A DNA stretch of 24,043 nucleotides from Gemmatimonadales bacterium UBA2989 (GCA_002346625.1 DEAF01000001.1:57033-81075); one strand, 5' to 3'. Positions 15,694-24,000 are shown, numbered from the stretch's first letter. Program-made: numbers and translations. The notes: generated by a model from the letters alone, not told the origin.

Positions 15694-16728
15694 ATGGAAA
15701 TATTTGATGCGATGGCACAAAATAGCCACGAACAAATTGTTTTTTGGAGCGAGCCATCTATAGGCTATAGAGGAATAATAGCAATCCACGATACCACATT
15801 AGGCCCAGCTCTTGGTGGAACTCGATTTTGGGATTATTCGTCCGATTCTGAGGCAATTACCGATGTTTTACGTCTATCTAGAGGTATGACTTACAAAGCT
15901 GCTGTTGCGGGATTGGATCTTGGTGGTGGCAAGTCCGTCATTTTAGGGGATAACCGTACTAAAGATAGAGAAGGCATTTTTCGTGCTCATGGGAGAGCGG
16001 TAGAATCACTCAAAGGCCGTTATATCACAGCAGAGGATGTAGGCACTTCTGTGGAAGATATGGAGTATGTGCTCATGGAGACTGATTCTGTTACTGGTCT
16101 TAAAGGTGCCTCAGGTGATCCATCTCCAGTAACAGCATTCGGAGTTTATCAGGGTATTAAAGCGTGTGCTCGTTTCCTATATGGTGATGATTCCTTGCAA
16201 GATAAGCATATAGTTGTCCAGGGAGTGGGGCATGTGGGGTATTATCTGTGCAGAGATTTAGCCAATGATGGTGCTAGGCTTACTATAACTGATATTGATG
16301 AGGATCGTATCAAAAGAGTTGTAGAAGATTTCGGGACTACAGTTGTTAGAAATGAGGATGTCTATAAAGTAGATGCCGAAGTTTTTGCACCCTGTGCTTT
16401 GGGAGCCGTGATCAATGACGATACCCTGAAAGTGCTTAATGTTGATATAGTTGCAGGGGCTGCCAACAACCAATTATCAGAAAGTCGACATGGCAAGATG
16501 ATGTATGACCAGGGTATAATTTATGCACCAGACTATGTGATTAATGCAGGAGGTCTTTGCAATGTCTATGGTGAGTTGCAGGGCTGGACCTCTGATCAGG
16601 GAAAAGCTAAGGCTGGTGAAATTTACGATACAATCCTAGGAATCTTAAATCAGGCTAAGGCTGAGGATATACCTACGAGTGAAGCTGCAGATAGAGTCGC
16701 TGAAAAACGCATAGCGGAAGCACTCTAG
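15694..16728 (+). CDS. ldh: Leucine dehydrogenase (Glu/Leu/Phe/Val dehydrogenase family)
   Basis: Leucine dehydrogenase oxidatively deaminates leucine, valine and isoleucine to their 2-keto acids with NAD, releasing ammonium. The N-terminus, read from ATG at 15694, closely resembles the Geobacillus enzyme as I recall it: MEIF at the start, IIAIHDTTLGPALGGTR, MTYK with Lys68 and GGGK with Lys80, both at the family's numbering. This is the reason for choosing 15694 over the upstream TTG at 15658. Later landmarks are GRYITAEDVGTSVEDM, the NAD-binding GVGHVG and APDYVINAGG. Length (344) is slightly shorter than the Geobacillus protein at the C-terminus. AAGAGG and AAGGAG lie just upstream, the nearer one only two bases from the ATG. 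Its NADH output fits its place a few genes downstream of rex. Confidence 0.93.
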   Translation: MEIFDAMAQNSHEQIVFWSEPSIGYRGIIAIHDTTLGPALGGTRFWDYSSDSEAITDVLRLSRGMTYKAAVAGLDLGGGKSVILGDNRTKDREGIFRAHGRAVESLKGRYITAEDVGTSVEDMEYVLMETDSVTGLKGASGDPSPVTAFGVYQGIKACARFLYGDDSLQDKHIVVQGVGHVGYYLCRDLANDGARLTITDIDEDRIKRVVEDFGTTVVRNEDVYKVDAEVFAPCALGAVINDDTLKVLNVDIVAGAANNQLSESRHGKMMYDQGIIYAPDYVINAGGLCNVYGELQGWTSDQGKAKAGEIYDTILGILNQAKAEDIPTSEAADRVAEKRIAEAL

Positions 16729-16777
16729 ATTGGCTTCATACTTTTATGATTCTGAGTAAATATTTATCAATAGTTTA

Positions 16778-18040
16778 ATGGATTATTTGAAAAATACAGA
16801 CCCTGAGATTTTTGAGGCTATTAGGGCTGAATCGAAAAGGCAATCTTCTCAACTTGAGCTGATTGCTAGCGAGAACTTCGTGTCCAGTGCCGTTTTGCAG
16901 GCAATGGGAACGGTGATGACAAACAAATATGCTGAAGGGCTTCCGTTCAAGCGTTACTATGGCGGTTGTGAATATGTTGACATAGCTGAAGATCTCGCAA
17001 GAAAAAGGGCTATGGAACTTTTTTCGGCAGAATATGCCAACGTTCAGCCTCATTCTGGAGCTCAAGCTAACATGGCTTCTTACTTCGCCTTCTTAAATCC
17101 AGGAGATAAGATTCTAGGTATGAATCTGAGTCATGGTGGCCACCTGACTCATGGATCACCAGTAAACTTTAGTGGCAAAATTTTCGAAGCTATATCCTAT
17201 GAAGTTAATGAATCCGATGGACTCATTAATTACGATGCTCTACGTGAACAGGCATTGAGAACTCGTCCAAAGATGATCGTGACAGGAGCAAGTGCATATC
17301 CCAGAACAATAGACTTCGAGACTTTTGGTGAAATTGCACGAGAAATAGATGCTTTTTTACTTGCGGACATAGCACATATTGCAGGCCTTGTGGCAGCGGG
17401 AATCCATCAAAGTCCAGTGCCCCACTCTGACGTTGTGACGACGACAACTCACAAGACTTTGCGAGGGCCTAGGGGCGCACTGATTCTCTGCAAGAAAGAG
17501 CATTCTAATATTATCGACAAATCTGTTTTTCCAGGTACACAGGGGGGCCCTCTGATGCACATTATAGCAGCGAAAGCTGTGGCATTAAAAGAGGCATTGC
17601 ATCCCGATTTTAAGAATTATCAAAGTCAAGTAGTGGCTAATGCCAAAGCTCTAGCTGATGGTTTAATGGAACATGGCTTATATCTGGTGAGTGGAGGTAC
17701 GGACAACCATCTACTACTTATAGATCTTAGTAAGAGTTACGAGGATCTTACTGGTAGAGACGCTGAAAAAGCTTTGGAATTGGCTGGTATGACAGTCAAC
17801 AAGAACACTGTTCCTGGAGAAACCAGATCTCCATTCGTTACGTCTGGACTCCGTATTGGTACAGCTGCTTTAACTACTAGAGGACTCTGTGAGACAGATA
17901 TGCGTCAGATTGCAGATTGGATTGTTAAGGTGTTGGCTAATCCTACCAACGAAGAGGTTATTAGATCTGTCGCCAAGGAGATCAATGATATGTGTCAGGA
18001 TTTTCCCCTCTATTCTGGTGATAGTGCGGTGAGAGCATAA
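16778..18040 (+). CDS. glyA: Serine hydroxymethyltransferase
   Basis: GlyA converts serine and tetrahydrofolate into glycine and methylene-tetrahydrofolate, the main one-carbon source. It is a PLP enzyme. Lys226 in TTHKTLRGPRGA binds the cofactor. LIASENFVS, NKYAEGLPFKRYYGG, QPHSGAQANMA and the late TSGLRIGTAALTTRG are all present. Length (420) is typical. The ATG at 16778 has an AT-rich leader with no Shine-Dalgarno site. No glycine riboswitch or PurR-like site is visible in the 49-base gap. The Minf_1886-like gene starts ten bases after its stop. Confidence 0.98.
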   Translation: MDYLKNTDPEIFEAIRAESKRQSSQLELIASENFVSSAVLQAMGTVMTNKYAEGLPFKRYYGGCEYVDIAEDLARKRAMELFSAEYANVQPHSGAQANMASYFAFLNPGDKILGMNLSHGGHLTHGSPVNFSGKIFEAISYEVNESDGLINYDALREQALRTRPKMIVTGASAYPRTIDFETFGEIAREIDAFLLADIAHIAGLVAAGIHQSPVPHSDVVTTTTHKTLRGPRGALILCKKEHSNIIDKSVFPGTQGGPLMHIIAAKAVALKEALHPDFKNYQSQVVANAKALADGLMEHGLYLVSGGTDNHLLLIDLSKSYEDLTGRDAEKALELAGMTVNKNTVPGETRSPFVTSGLRIGTAALTTRGLCETDMRQIADWIVKVLANPTNEEVIRSVAKEINDMCQDFPLYSGDSAVRA

Positions 18041-18050
18041 GATTAGCTTT

Positions 18051-18425
18051 ATGATTGATATTAAATTTGCAGGGGAAATACTGGATCAACTCCAGGAAAA
18101 AAACCCCCGTTTTCACGGTAAGGCATATCTCTTTCTGCTTTCATCACTTCATAGAGTAATTGGGGATTTAAAAGAACCTCGCCACATTACGGGCCAGGAA
18201 TTAGCAAACGGATTTCGTTGTCTTGCTTTAGATCGCTTTGGGCCTATGGCCAGGACCGTTTTGCAGCATTGGGGTATTAAAACAACACAAGATCTCGGCG
18301 AAATTGTATTTGCACTTGTAGAATGTGGTGTCTTGATCAGGCAAGATGAGGATAATCTTGAGGATTTCCAGGATCTTTTTGATTTTGAAGAAGTCTTTGA
18401 ACATGATTATCCTTGGAGTACATGA
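18051..18425 (+). CDS. Minf_1886-like conserved protein of unknown function
   Basis: The 124-residue protein resembles a small family seen mainly in Planctomycetes, Verrucomicrobia and Gemmatimonadota (Minf_1886 type). Shared landmarks are AYLFLLSSLHRVI, RHITGQELANGFR, LDRFGPMARTVLQHWGI and DLGEIVFALVECG, followed by an acidic C-terminus ending near DFEEVFEHDYPW. There is no signal peptide or membrane segment, so it is probably cytosolic. Function is unknown. The ATG at 18051 lies ten bases after glyA, which suggests co-transcription. Its Shine-Dalgarno site is weak. The family assignment rests on remembered motif pattern. Confidence 0.8.
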   Translation: MIDIKFAGEILDQLQEKNPRFHGKAYLFLLSSLHRVIGDLKEPRHITGQELANGFRCLALDRFGPMARTVLQHWGIKTTQDLGEIVFALVECGVLIRQDEDNLEDFQDLFDFEEVFEHDYPWST

Positions 18426-18487
18426 ATCTAAAAAAATATGTTTTTAAGGATAAATCGTATTTAGGATCACAATATGGGAGTGGTGCT

Positions 18488-18512
18488 CACCTTTTTCTTT
18501 ACAGAAAAGGTG
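18488..18512 (+). promoter_or_regulatory. Hairpin upstream of the four-cysteine protein
   Basis: Arms CACCTTTT...CT and AGAAAAGGTG pair over ten bases with one bulged T, leaving a TTAC loop. No U-run follows, so this is not a standard intrinsic terminator. It lies 38 bases before the start at 18550 and could act in the leader of that gene or stabilise the end of the preceding transcript. The rest of the 18426-18549 gap shows no promoter I can defend. Confidence 0.4.
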
Positions 18513-18549
18513 CCGGCTAAATTCATAACGCTGTGGGGGGAGGGTGAAT

Positions 18550-18747
18550 ATGTCTGAAAAATCGGGTTTTACTAGTTGTATGAAGTGTAATTCGGGGGTT
18601 CTACTACCACTTTCTGATTATGGGCGTGATGGTGCTGCGATCCGTTATAAGGCATGGGTATGTTCTAATCCCGATTGCGGATTTAACATCCGGATTGATA
18701 ATGGAGAGATTTCTCTCGGACGTGATATCAGCCAAAGCTATAAATAA
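18550..18747 (+). CDS. Small four-cysteine (putative zinc-binding) protein
   Basis: I do not recognise a named family. The 65-residue protein has CMKC at 10-13 and CSNPDC at 38-43, a spacing consistent with one four-cysteine zinc site, and a central segment with several charged residues. No signal peptide or membrane helix is visible. The ATG at 18550 has an excellent GGAGGG at 18539-18544, one of the strongest Shine-Dalgarno sites in the window. This argues for real and efficient translation; the alternative GTG at 18544 would overlap that site. It is isolated by gaps of 124 and 137 bases, so it is probably its own transcription unit. A role in nucleic-acid or protein binding is possible but unproven. 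Confidence 0.7.
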   Translation: MSEKSGFTSCMKCNSGVLLPLSDYGRDGAAIRYKAWVCSNPDCGFNIRIDNGEISLGRDISQSYK

Positions 18748-18772
18748 TTTTCAACTTATTATGGTTGCTTTT

Positions 18773-18796
18773 ACTGGTCTTTTATTTTGACCAAGT
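18773..18796 (+). terminator. Weak stem-loop after the four-cysteine gene
   Basis: ACTGGTC and GACCAAGT can pair with one bulge around a T-rich loop, 26 bases after the stop at 18747. The stem is short and the U-run lies in the loop, not after it, so termination would be poor at best. The rest of the gap to 18884 shows no clear promoter. Confidence 0.2.
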
Positions 18797-18884
18797 GTCC
18801 CATCTTGTTTTACTCATTGTCATTGAGATTTGATTCCACCAGATCTTTCTGGGGATTTACCTGGTATTTAGGAAGTTCAGGAAG

Positions 18885-20495
18885 ATGACAAAGGTTAGGC
18901 CTTTTGGAAGAGGATTTATTTGGGCTCCAACTGGAACGGAAGCTAATGCTTTTGACCAGATGGCAATTGAGAAACATAAAGTACCCCAGACCACGTTAAT
19001 TGAGTGTGCAGGGAGATCCGTAGCACAAGTGCTTGACCGTATCTTTCCTGACGGTGAGGTGGTAGGAATCATTGGTTCTGGAAATAATGGATCTGACGGG
19101 ATTGTACTTCTCCGAACACTAAAATCTTGGGGCCGTTCTGTTAAAGCTGTTTTAGTCGCTGATCGTTCTCTAGACGATCCACTCCTACACGGATGGGATG
19201 TTCATATACTGAACGATGGGGTGGTATCTAAGGTTGATGATGGAGATGGGAATGAAGGTGATGATTGTGGAGTACCAATAAATTCTATTCTGGACAGTGC
19301 AAGTGTAGTTGTAGATTGCATTCTTGGGACGGGCATCAAAGGAGCACCCAGGCCCCGGCAGACTCAGGCTATTCGGGCTATTAATCGATCCCGTTGTCCA
19401 GTTCTTGCTCTGGATACACCCTCTGGTATTGATTGTGACACTGGGTGTATTGAAGGAGAAGCTGTTACTGCACAGGTCACAGTGGCTTTGGGATGGCCGA
19501 AACTGGGAACCCTTCTCCACCCAGGCCGGGATAAAGTCGGCAGGCTAATATCTGTGGAGATCGGATTTCCTCCTGCTGAAGAGAATTATTTTGGAGCTGC
19601 GGTGGTGACGCCCGAATGGGCAGTTGAGAAAAGACCTGAAAGAGATACAGATACGCATAAGAACCGTGTGGGAGCTTTACTTTTGGTTGCCGGTAATTAC
19701 GGGATGGCCGGAGCGGTTATTATGGCAGCCAGGTCTGCTCTCCGTGCTGGTGTAGGACTTCTCCGCATAGTATCGACAGCTGAAAATCGGGACATCATAC
19801 AAAGTTCAGTTCCTGAAGCGGTATTCGTTTCCGGAGATGATCTGGATGCTGTGGTTAAATCTGCAAGCTCATCACATGCTGTGGCTGTAGGGCCAGGCTT
19901 AGGAGAGGGACCTGAAGTCTTCAAACTTCTGGAAATAGTGCGGGATGCCACGGTAGGAATTCCGACTGTATTAGATGCTGACGCCCTAAATTCAGCAGCT
20001 TCAGGACATGCTCCTAGTGTAAAAAGTTGGTCTATGGGGCAGGGTGTGCTGGTTACACCCCACATTGGTGAGATGAATCGTTTGTCTGGTCTATCATCAG
20101 ATGTAATAGTGAAGAATCGGATTTTGTCAGCCAGGAGTCTTGCAGTTCGATCAGGAGCAGTCGTTCTTCTCAAAGGATTACCTTCTGTAGTAGCTCCGCC
20201 TGATGGTATTTGTTGGATAGATACTGTGGGCACATCTGATCTAGCCACTGGTGGTATGGGAGATGTGCTAACAGGGGTTGCTGGAGCCCTTCTCTCTCAG
20301 GGTTTAACTCCAGACATAGCAGGTGCACTATCTTTATATATTACTGGAAGGGCGGCTGTTCTTGCTGATAAAGGTAGGAGTCTAACACCTTCTGATGTAA
20401 TTGATGAGATATCATCTGTATGGGATGAGAGTGGTGTAGGTGAAACCGATCTTGATCTACCTTTTGTTGTCTTCGATCAAGATGTTGCCAGATAA
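18885..20495 (+). CDS. nnr: Bifunctional NAD(P)HX epimerase/dehydratase
   Basis: This enzyme repairs hydrated NADH and NADPH: the N-terminal YjeF domain epimerises the R form to the S form and the C-terminal domain dehydrates it using ADP. The epimerase part (about 1-235) has GSGNNGSDG at 64-72, where the family usually has GGDG, and LDTPSGIDCDTG. The dehydratase part (about 245-520) has a VLDADALN stretch, a TPHIGEMNRL stretch and the nucleotide-binding GGMGD at 456-460. A short acidic insertion, DDGDGNEGDDCG, sits in the epimerase half. Length (536) is usual for the fused form. The ATG at 18885 has AGGAAG at 18870-18875. It overlaps thiL by one base. The epimerase and dehydratase fusion is common in bacteria. 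Confidence 0.93.
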   Translation: MTKVRPFGRGFIWAPTGTEANAFDQMAIEKHKVPQTTLIECAGRSVAQVLDRIFPDGEVVGIIGSGNNGSDGIVLLRTLKSWGRSVKAVLVADRSLDDPLLHGWDVHILNDGVVSKVDDGDGNEGDDCGVPINSILDSASVVVDCILGTGIKGAPRPRQTQAIRAINRSRCPVLALDTPSGIDCDTGCIEGEAVTAQVTVALGWPKLGTLLHPGRDKVGRLISVEIGFPPAEENYFGAAVVTPEWAVEKRPERDTDTHKNRVGALLLVAGNYGMAGAVIMAARSALRAGVGLLRIVSTAENRDIIQSSVPEAVFVSGDDLDAVVKSASSSHAVAVGPGLGEGPEVFKLLEIVRDATVGIPTVLDADALNSAASGHAPSVKSWSMGQGVLVTPHIGEMNRLSGLSSDVIVKNRILSARSLAVRSGAVVLLKGLPSVVAPPDGICWIDTVGTSDLATGGMGDVLTGVAGALLSQGLTPDIAGALSLYITGRAAVLADKGRSLTPSDVIDEISSVWDESGVGETDLDLPFVVFDQDVAR

Positions 20496-21517
20496 TGACA
20501 TCTAGATCTTCCCAGTACTCGGATGAAGACCGTATTACGAAAATGGGACCAGGGGTAGAGTTCGACTTTATTCGTAGTTTGTTGGATTCTTCTAAGGGAT
20601 TGGAACATAAAGTCCTATTGGGTCCAGGTGATGATGCGGCTGTAATGCATCTGGATCATCCACTGATTGTGACTACGGATTTGACTGTGGAGGATATACA
20701 CTTTCGCAGATCTTGGGTATCTCTCGAAGAGGTTGGTTTTAGGGCTGTGATGACTGCGGCAAGCGATCTTGCAGCAATGGCAGCCAATCCTGTGGGTGTA
20801 CTTGTATCACTTGCGATAGATTCTGATAGGATAGACACAGAATTATCAGAGTTAGGCGTGGGAATTAGTAATGCCATATTAGATCTTAAGACGAATCTGG
20901 TAGGTGGAGATTTAACTGCTTCACCTGGTCCGACCATTATTAATGTCACAGTGCTCGGAGAGACATTAAATCCTATAAGACGTACAGGGGCACAAGTTGG
21001 TGACGAACTATGGGTTACGGGCGTTTTAGGTGGCAGCGCTGGAGCTGTACGTGCCTGGGCTTCCGGGATAAATCCTAGCCCAGTATTGCGTGAAGTGTTT
21101 GCTAGACCAATTGCCAGGATTCGGGAAGCTCAATGGATAACAGAATATGGTGATATACATGCTATGATTGATCTTTCAGATGGTCTCGTGGGAGATGCCC
21201 AACACCTTGCAGCAGCGTCTGGAGTTCTAATCAATATCGAAAAGGATCTGGTTCCTGTACATCCTGATTTGCATGATGACGATGCTTATGAAATAGCTCT
21301 ATTAGGTGGGGAAGATTATGAGCTTTGTATTGTATCTTCTCCGGGATCTTTGGTTCCATTGGTAGATGATTTCCATAAACATTTTGAAGTTCCGCTTACA
21401 CACATTGGAAATGTCATCGAAGGTGAAGGTATATATGTAAAAGGTTTGGATGACTTAGATGGAGCTGAGGATATCTATTCTTTTGATCATTTCATTTCTA
21501 GGAATTCTAAGTGTTGA
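20495..21517 (+). CDS. thiL: Thiamine-monophosphate kinase
   Basis: ThiL phosphorylates thiamine monophosphate to thiamine pyrophosphate, the last step of cofactor synthesis. Motifs are GPGDDAAV (Asp46, Asp47), TVEDIHFRRSW, SDLAAMAANPVG, NLVGGDLTA, DLSDGLVGDA and LLGGEDYEL. These magnesium and nucleotide sites are all intact in the 340-residue protein. The ATG at 20495 overlaps the nnr stop (TAATG). An in-frame ATG at 20543 would remove 16 poorly conserved residues and is an alternative start. The stop overlaps the plsC start by seven bases, so nnr-thiL-plsC form a coupled run. Confidence 0.95.
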   Translation: MTSRSSQYSDEDRITKMGPGVEFDFIRSLLDSSKGLEHKVLLGPGDDAAVMHLDHPLIVTTDLTVEDIHFRRSWVSLEEVGFRAVMTAASDLAAMAANPVGVLVSLAIDSDRIDTELSELGVGISNAILDLKTNLVGGDLTASPGPTIINVTVLGETLNPIRRTGAQVGDELWVTGVLGGSAGAVRAWASGINPSPVLREVFARPIARIREAQWITEYGDIHAMIDLSDGLVGDAQHLAAASGVLINIEKDLVPVHPDLHDDDAYEIALLGGEDYELCIVSSPGSLVPLVDDFHKHFEVPLTHIGNVIEGEGIYVKGLDDLDGAEDIYSFDHFISRNSKC

Positions 21518-22284
21518 GGTCAGTTTGGTTGTTGGGTGTAGGAACCGTTCTAACACTCTGGTATGGAGGGAAGATTTGCCTACTATCTTACTTGAGAAAA
21601 GAAGAACGTCTCTGTAATGCATGTAATCCTGCTGCAAGGGGATGGTCACGTTCCATTCTCAAAATGGCTGGTGTTTCTGTAGATGTAGAAGGTGGAGATA
21701 ACCTAGATTTTGAAGGTGCGGCCATAGTGATCTCTAACCATGAGTCTTGGTTCGATGTATGGGCTCTTGCTGGACATCTCCCAATCGAAGCAAGATTTAT
21801 TGCAAAAAATGAGTTATCTAAAATTCCAGTTTTTGGAAGAGCATGGCGTGCTTGTGGCCACATATCAATAGATCGTGGAGATCTTGTTTCTGCGATAGAA
21901 TCTCTCTCTCAGGTGGGAATGCAGATCCGAGAAAAAGGTCTTCATATGGTATTGTTTGCTGAAGGCACTCGATCCAAAAATGGCGAGCTTCAGCCTTTCA
22001 AAAAAGGACCCTTTGTGTTGGCTATCCAAGGAGGAGTGCCCATTGTTCCGGTGGCTATAATGGGTAGTCGTCCACTAATGCCAAAGGGATCCTTTAAGAT
22101 AGGCAGAGGGAATATTTTAGTTAGAGTTGGTGAGCCTATCAGTGTTTCAGGCATGGAATACATAGATCGTGACCGACTAATGAAGATGGCTCGCGATGCT
22201 GTGATTCGGTTAAGAGGTGGTGAGGGTAGAACATCTTTTCTGCCTGGAGAAGAGCCAGTGAATTTAGTTCATGATTATCCATAG
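21511..22284 (+). CDS. plsC: 1-acyl-sn-glycerol-3-phosphate acyltransferase
   Basis: PlsC acylates lysophosphatidic acid to phosphatidic acid at the inner membrane. The N-terminus has a hydrophobic segment (about 4-25, VWLLGVGTVLTLWY). The catalytic HxxxxD motif is NHESWFD with His77 and Asp82, the substrate-binding FAEGTRS has EGTR at 151-154, and the later PIVPVAIMG block is present. Length (257) is typical. The start is GTG at 21511 (TTG at 21514 is next), with AGGA at 21500-21503 inside thiL. The family has paralogues of differing lipid specificity, so the exact acceptor is inferred. Confidence 0.92.
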   Translation: MLRSVWLLGVGTVLTLWYGGKICLLSYLRKEERLCNACNPAARGWSRSILKMAGVSVDVEGGDNLDFEGAAIVISNHESWFDVWALAGHLPIEARFIAKNELSKIPVFGRAWRACGHISIDRGDLVSAIESLSQVGMQIREKGLHMVLFAEGTRSKNGELQPFKKGPFVLAIQGGVPIVPVAIMGSRPLMPKGSFKIGRGNILVRVGEPISVSGMEYIDRDRLMKMARDAVIRLRGGEGRTSFLPGEEPVNLVHDYP

Positions 22285-22297
22285 GAGATAATAAGGC

Positions 22298-23578
22298 GTG
22301 TCAGATATCATTGAGGTCCGGGGTATAGAGATACTTGACTCACGAGGCAATCCAACGGTAGAGGCAGAAGTTATCCTGGAAACCGGGGTTAAGGGACGTG
22401 CGGCTGTGCCGAGTGGAGCTTCCACAGGAGAGTATGAGGCTGTTGAGTTTCGAGATGGAGATGGAGATCGGTATATGGGCAAGGGGGTTCTTGGTGCTGT
22501 AGAGTCTATAAATACTGAAATTTGTGATGCGATATGCGGAATGGAGATTTGTGAACAATCTGAGATAGACCGCGTAATGATTGATTTGGATGGAACTCCT
22601 GGCAAAGAGCGTTTGGGTGCTAATGCCATCGTTGCAGTTTCAATGGCTGTGGCTAGATCAGCTGCTATCGATAATCAATTGCCTCTTTATAAATATTTGG
22701 GAGGACCAGAATCCAATATACTTCCAGTTCCTATGATGAATATCCTGAACGGTGGCAGTCATGCCCATAACAATGTTGATATCCAAGAATTCATGGTTAT
22801 GCCTTTTGGATTTAATAGTTTCTCCGAAGGACTCCGTTGCGGGGTTGAGATTTTTCATAATCTCAAAGTAGTACTCTTTGAAAAAGGATTGAACACAGCT
22901 GTCGGAGACGAGGGTGGATTTGCTCCCAATCTACGTAGTAATGAAGAAGCTATTGAGTTGATCTTGATTGCCATTGAACGTGCTGGGTTCAAACCTGGTG
23001 ACAATGTAGTCCTAGCTATTGATGTTGCTGCTAGCGAATGGGTTGAGGGAGATGAATACGTATTTAAATGGTCTTCTGGAGAGAGGCGGGATGCTTCGGG
23101 TATGGTGGAATTCTGGGTCGATTGGGCCAACCGTTACCCTATTATCTCTATCGAAGATCCTTTAGGAGAAAATGATTGGCAGGGTTGGGAAGATCTGACT
23201 AAAAAGTTAGGGAGAGACGTCCAGATTGTTGGCGATGATCTTTTTGTTACTAATGTTAACAAACTCGAAAGAGGTATAAGTAGTGGAGTTGCTAATGCTG
23301 TACTTGTTAAAGTCAATCAAATAGGAACTCTTACTGAGACCTTAGAAACAATAAAACTTGCTTCTGACTCTAATTACAAATCAGTCATTTCTCATCGTTC
23401 TGGTGAAACTGAAGATACTTTTATTGCTGATCTTGCGGTGGCTACATCATCCGGACAAATAAAGACAGGAAGTGCTAGTCGTACAGACCGTGTGGCTAAA
23501 TACAACCAGCTTCTGAGGATCGAAAATGAGTTGGGTTCCTCAGCTGTCTATAGGGGACACCATCGTTGGCGCTATTAA
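22298..23578 (+). CDS. eno: Enolase
   Basis: Enolase interconverts 2-phosphoglycerate and phosphoenolpyruvate in glycolysis. The 426-residue protein has all family blocks: EILDSRGNPTVE, VPSGASTGEYEA, MNILNGGSHAHN, GDEGGFAPN with catalytic Glu205, SIEDPL and GDDLF for magnesium, LVKVNQIGT with catalytic Lys338, and SHRSGETEDTFIADLAV. The start is GTG at 22298, with AGGAG at 22283-22287 overlapping the plsC stop. The last 13 bases overlap the start of ftsB. Confidence 0.98.
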   Translation: MSDIIEVRGIEILDSRGNPTVEAEVILETGVKGRAAVPSGASTGEYEAVEFRDGDGDRYMGKGVLGAVESINTEICDAICGMEICEQSEIDRVMIDLDGTPGKERLGANAIVAVSMAVARSAAIDNQLPLYKYLGGPESNILPVPMMNILNGGSHAHNNVDIQEFMVMPFGFNSFSEGLRCGVEIFHNLKVVLFEKGLNTAVGDEGGFAPNLRSNEEAIELILIAIERAGFKPGDNVVLAIDVAASEWVEGDEYVFKWSSGERRDASGMVEFWVDWANRYPIISIEDPLGENDWQGWEDLTKKLGRDVQIVGDDLFVTNVNKLERGISSGVANAVLVKVNQIGTLTETLETIKLASDSNYKSVISHRSGETEDTFIADLAVATSSGQIKTGSASRTDRVAKYNQLLRIENELGSSAVYRGHHRWRY

Positions 23579-23874
23579 AAAGATTTGCTCTGGCAGCCTT
23601 TATTGGACTTGCTGTGTATTTCGCAATACTCGGCGGAGAGTACTCTAGTCTAGATGTTAAAAGGATAAGGAAAGAGCATGATGAAAAATCCAAGTCACTT
23701 ATGGAGATTACAAGATTCAATGATTCACTTCGTGCATGGGCCGACTCTGTAGAGTCAGATTCAGCTACTATAGAGCGACTTTCCCGTGAGCGGTACGGGA
23801 TGATTCGTGTTGGAGAAATTATCTATAGGATAGCCCAGCCTGAGGATTCTATATCTATTTCTGAGACCCACTAA
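23566..23874 (+). CDS. ftsB: Septum formation initiator, FtsB/DivIC family
   Basis: FtsB/DivIC is a small bitopic protein of the divisome. This one has a short cytoplasmic N-terminus, a transmembrane helix at about 7-24 (FALAAFIGLAVYFAILG), a periplasmic coiled coil (about 30-75) and the family ending RLSRERYGMIRVGEIIYRI. Length (102) is normal. The TTG at 23566 lies inside eno and is the only reasonable start: there is no in-frame ATG or GTG before the membrane helix. AGGGG at 23552-23556 is well spaced. The eno-ftsB order is widespread in bacteria, which supports the call. It is probably translated by coupling to eno. Confidence 0.9.
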   Translation: MALLKRFALAAFIGLAVYFAILGGEYSSLDVKRIRKEHDEKSKSLMEITRFNDSLRAWADSVESDSATIERLSRERYGMIRVGEIIYRIAQPEDSISISETH

Positions 23875-23951
23875 ATTAGCCTTTAAATATCTCTATAAAG
23901 TTTACTCAGAAAGACTATATTTTAGGTTTCTGGAATAGATCGTAATTATCC

Positions 23952-23969
23952 TTGACACTCCTATATACT
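23952..23969 (+). promoter_or_regulatory. Partial promoter elements ahead of the tRNA
   Basis: A perfect TTGACA lies at 23952-23957 and a TATACT at 23964-23969, but only six bases separate them, so they cannot serve as one normal pair. No good -10 lies 16-18 bases after the TTGACA, and no good -35 lies before the TATACT. The tRNA gene probably has its own promoter somewhere in 23875-24000, but I cannot place it firmly. Confidence 0.2.
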
Positions 23970-24000
23970 CATTTGAGTTTCTGAGGTGCAAAAATGGATA

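Noticed and set aside
16729..16777. Search for a glycine riboswitch or purine operator ahead of glyA
   Set aside because: The gap is only 49 bases, AT-rich and without the paired structure or conserved core of either element.
19697..20248. A 183-codon minus strand ORF
   Set aside because: It is fully antisense to the dehydratase half of nnr and has no recognisable domain.
23905..23985. Inverted repeat CTCAGAAA / TTTCTGAG
   Set aside because: The eight-base arms are 65 bases apart in an AT-rich gap with no U-run; a chance match is likely.
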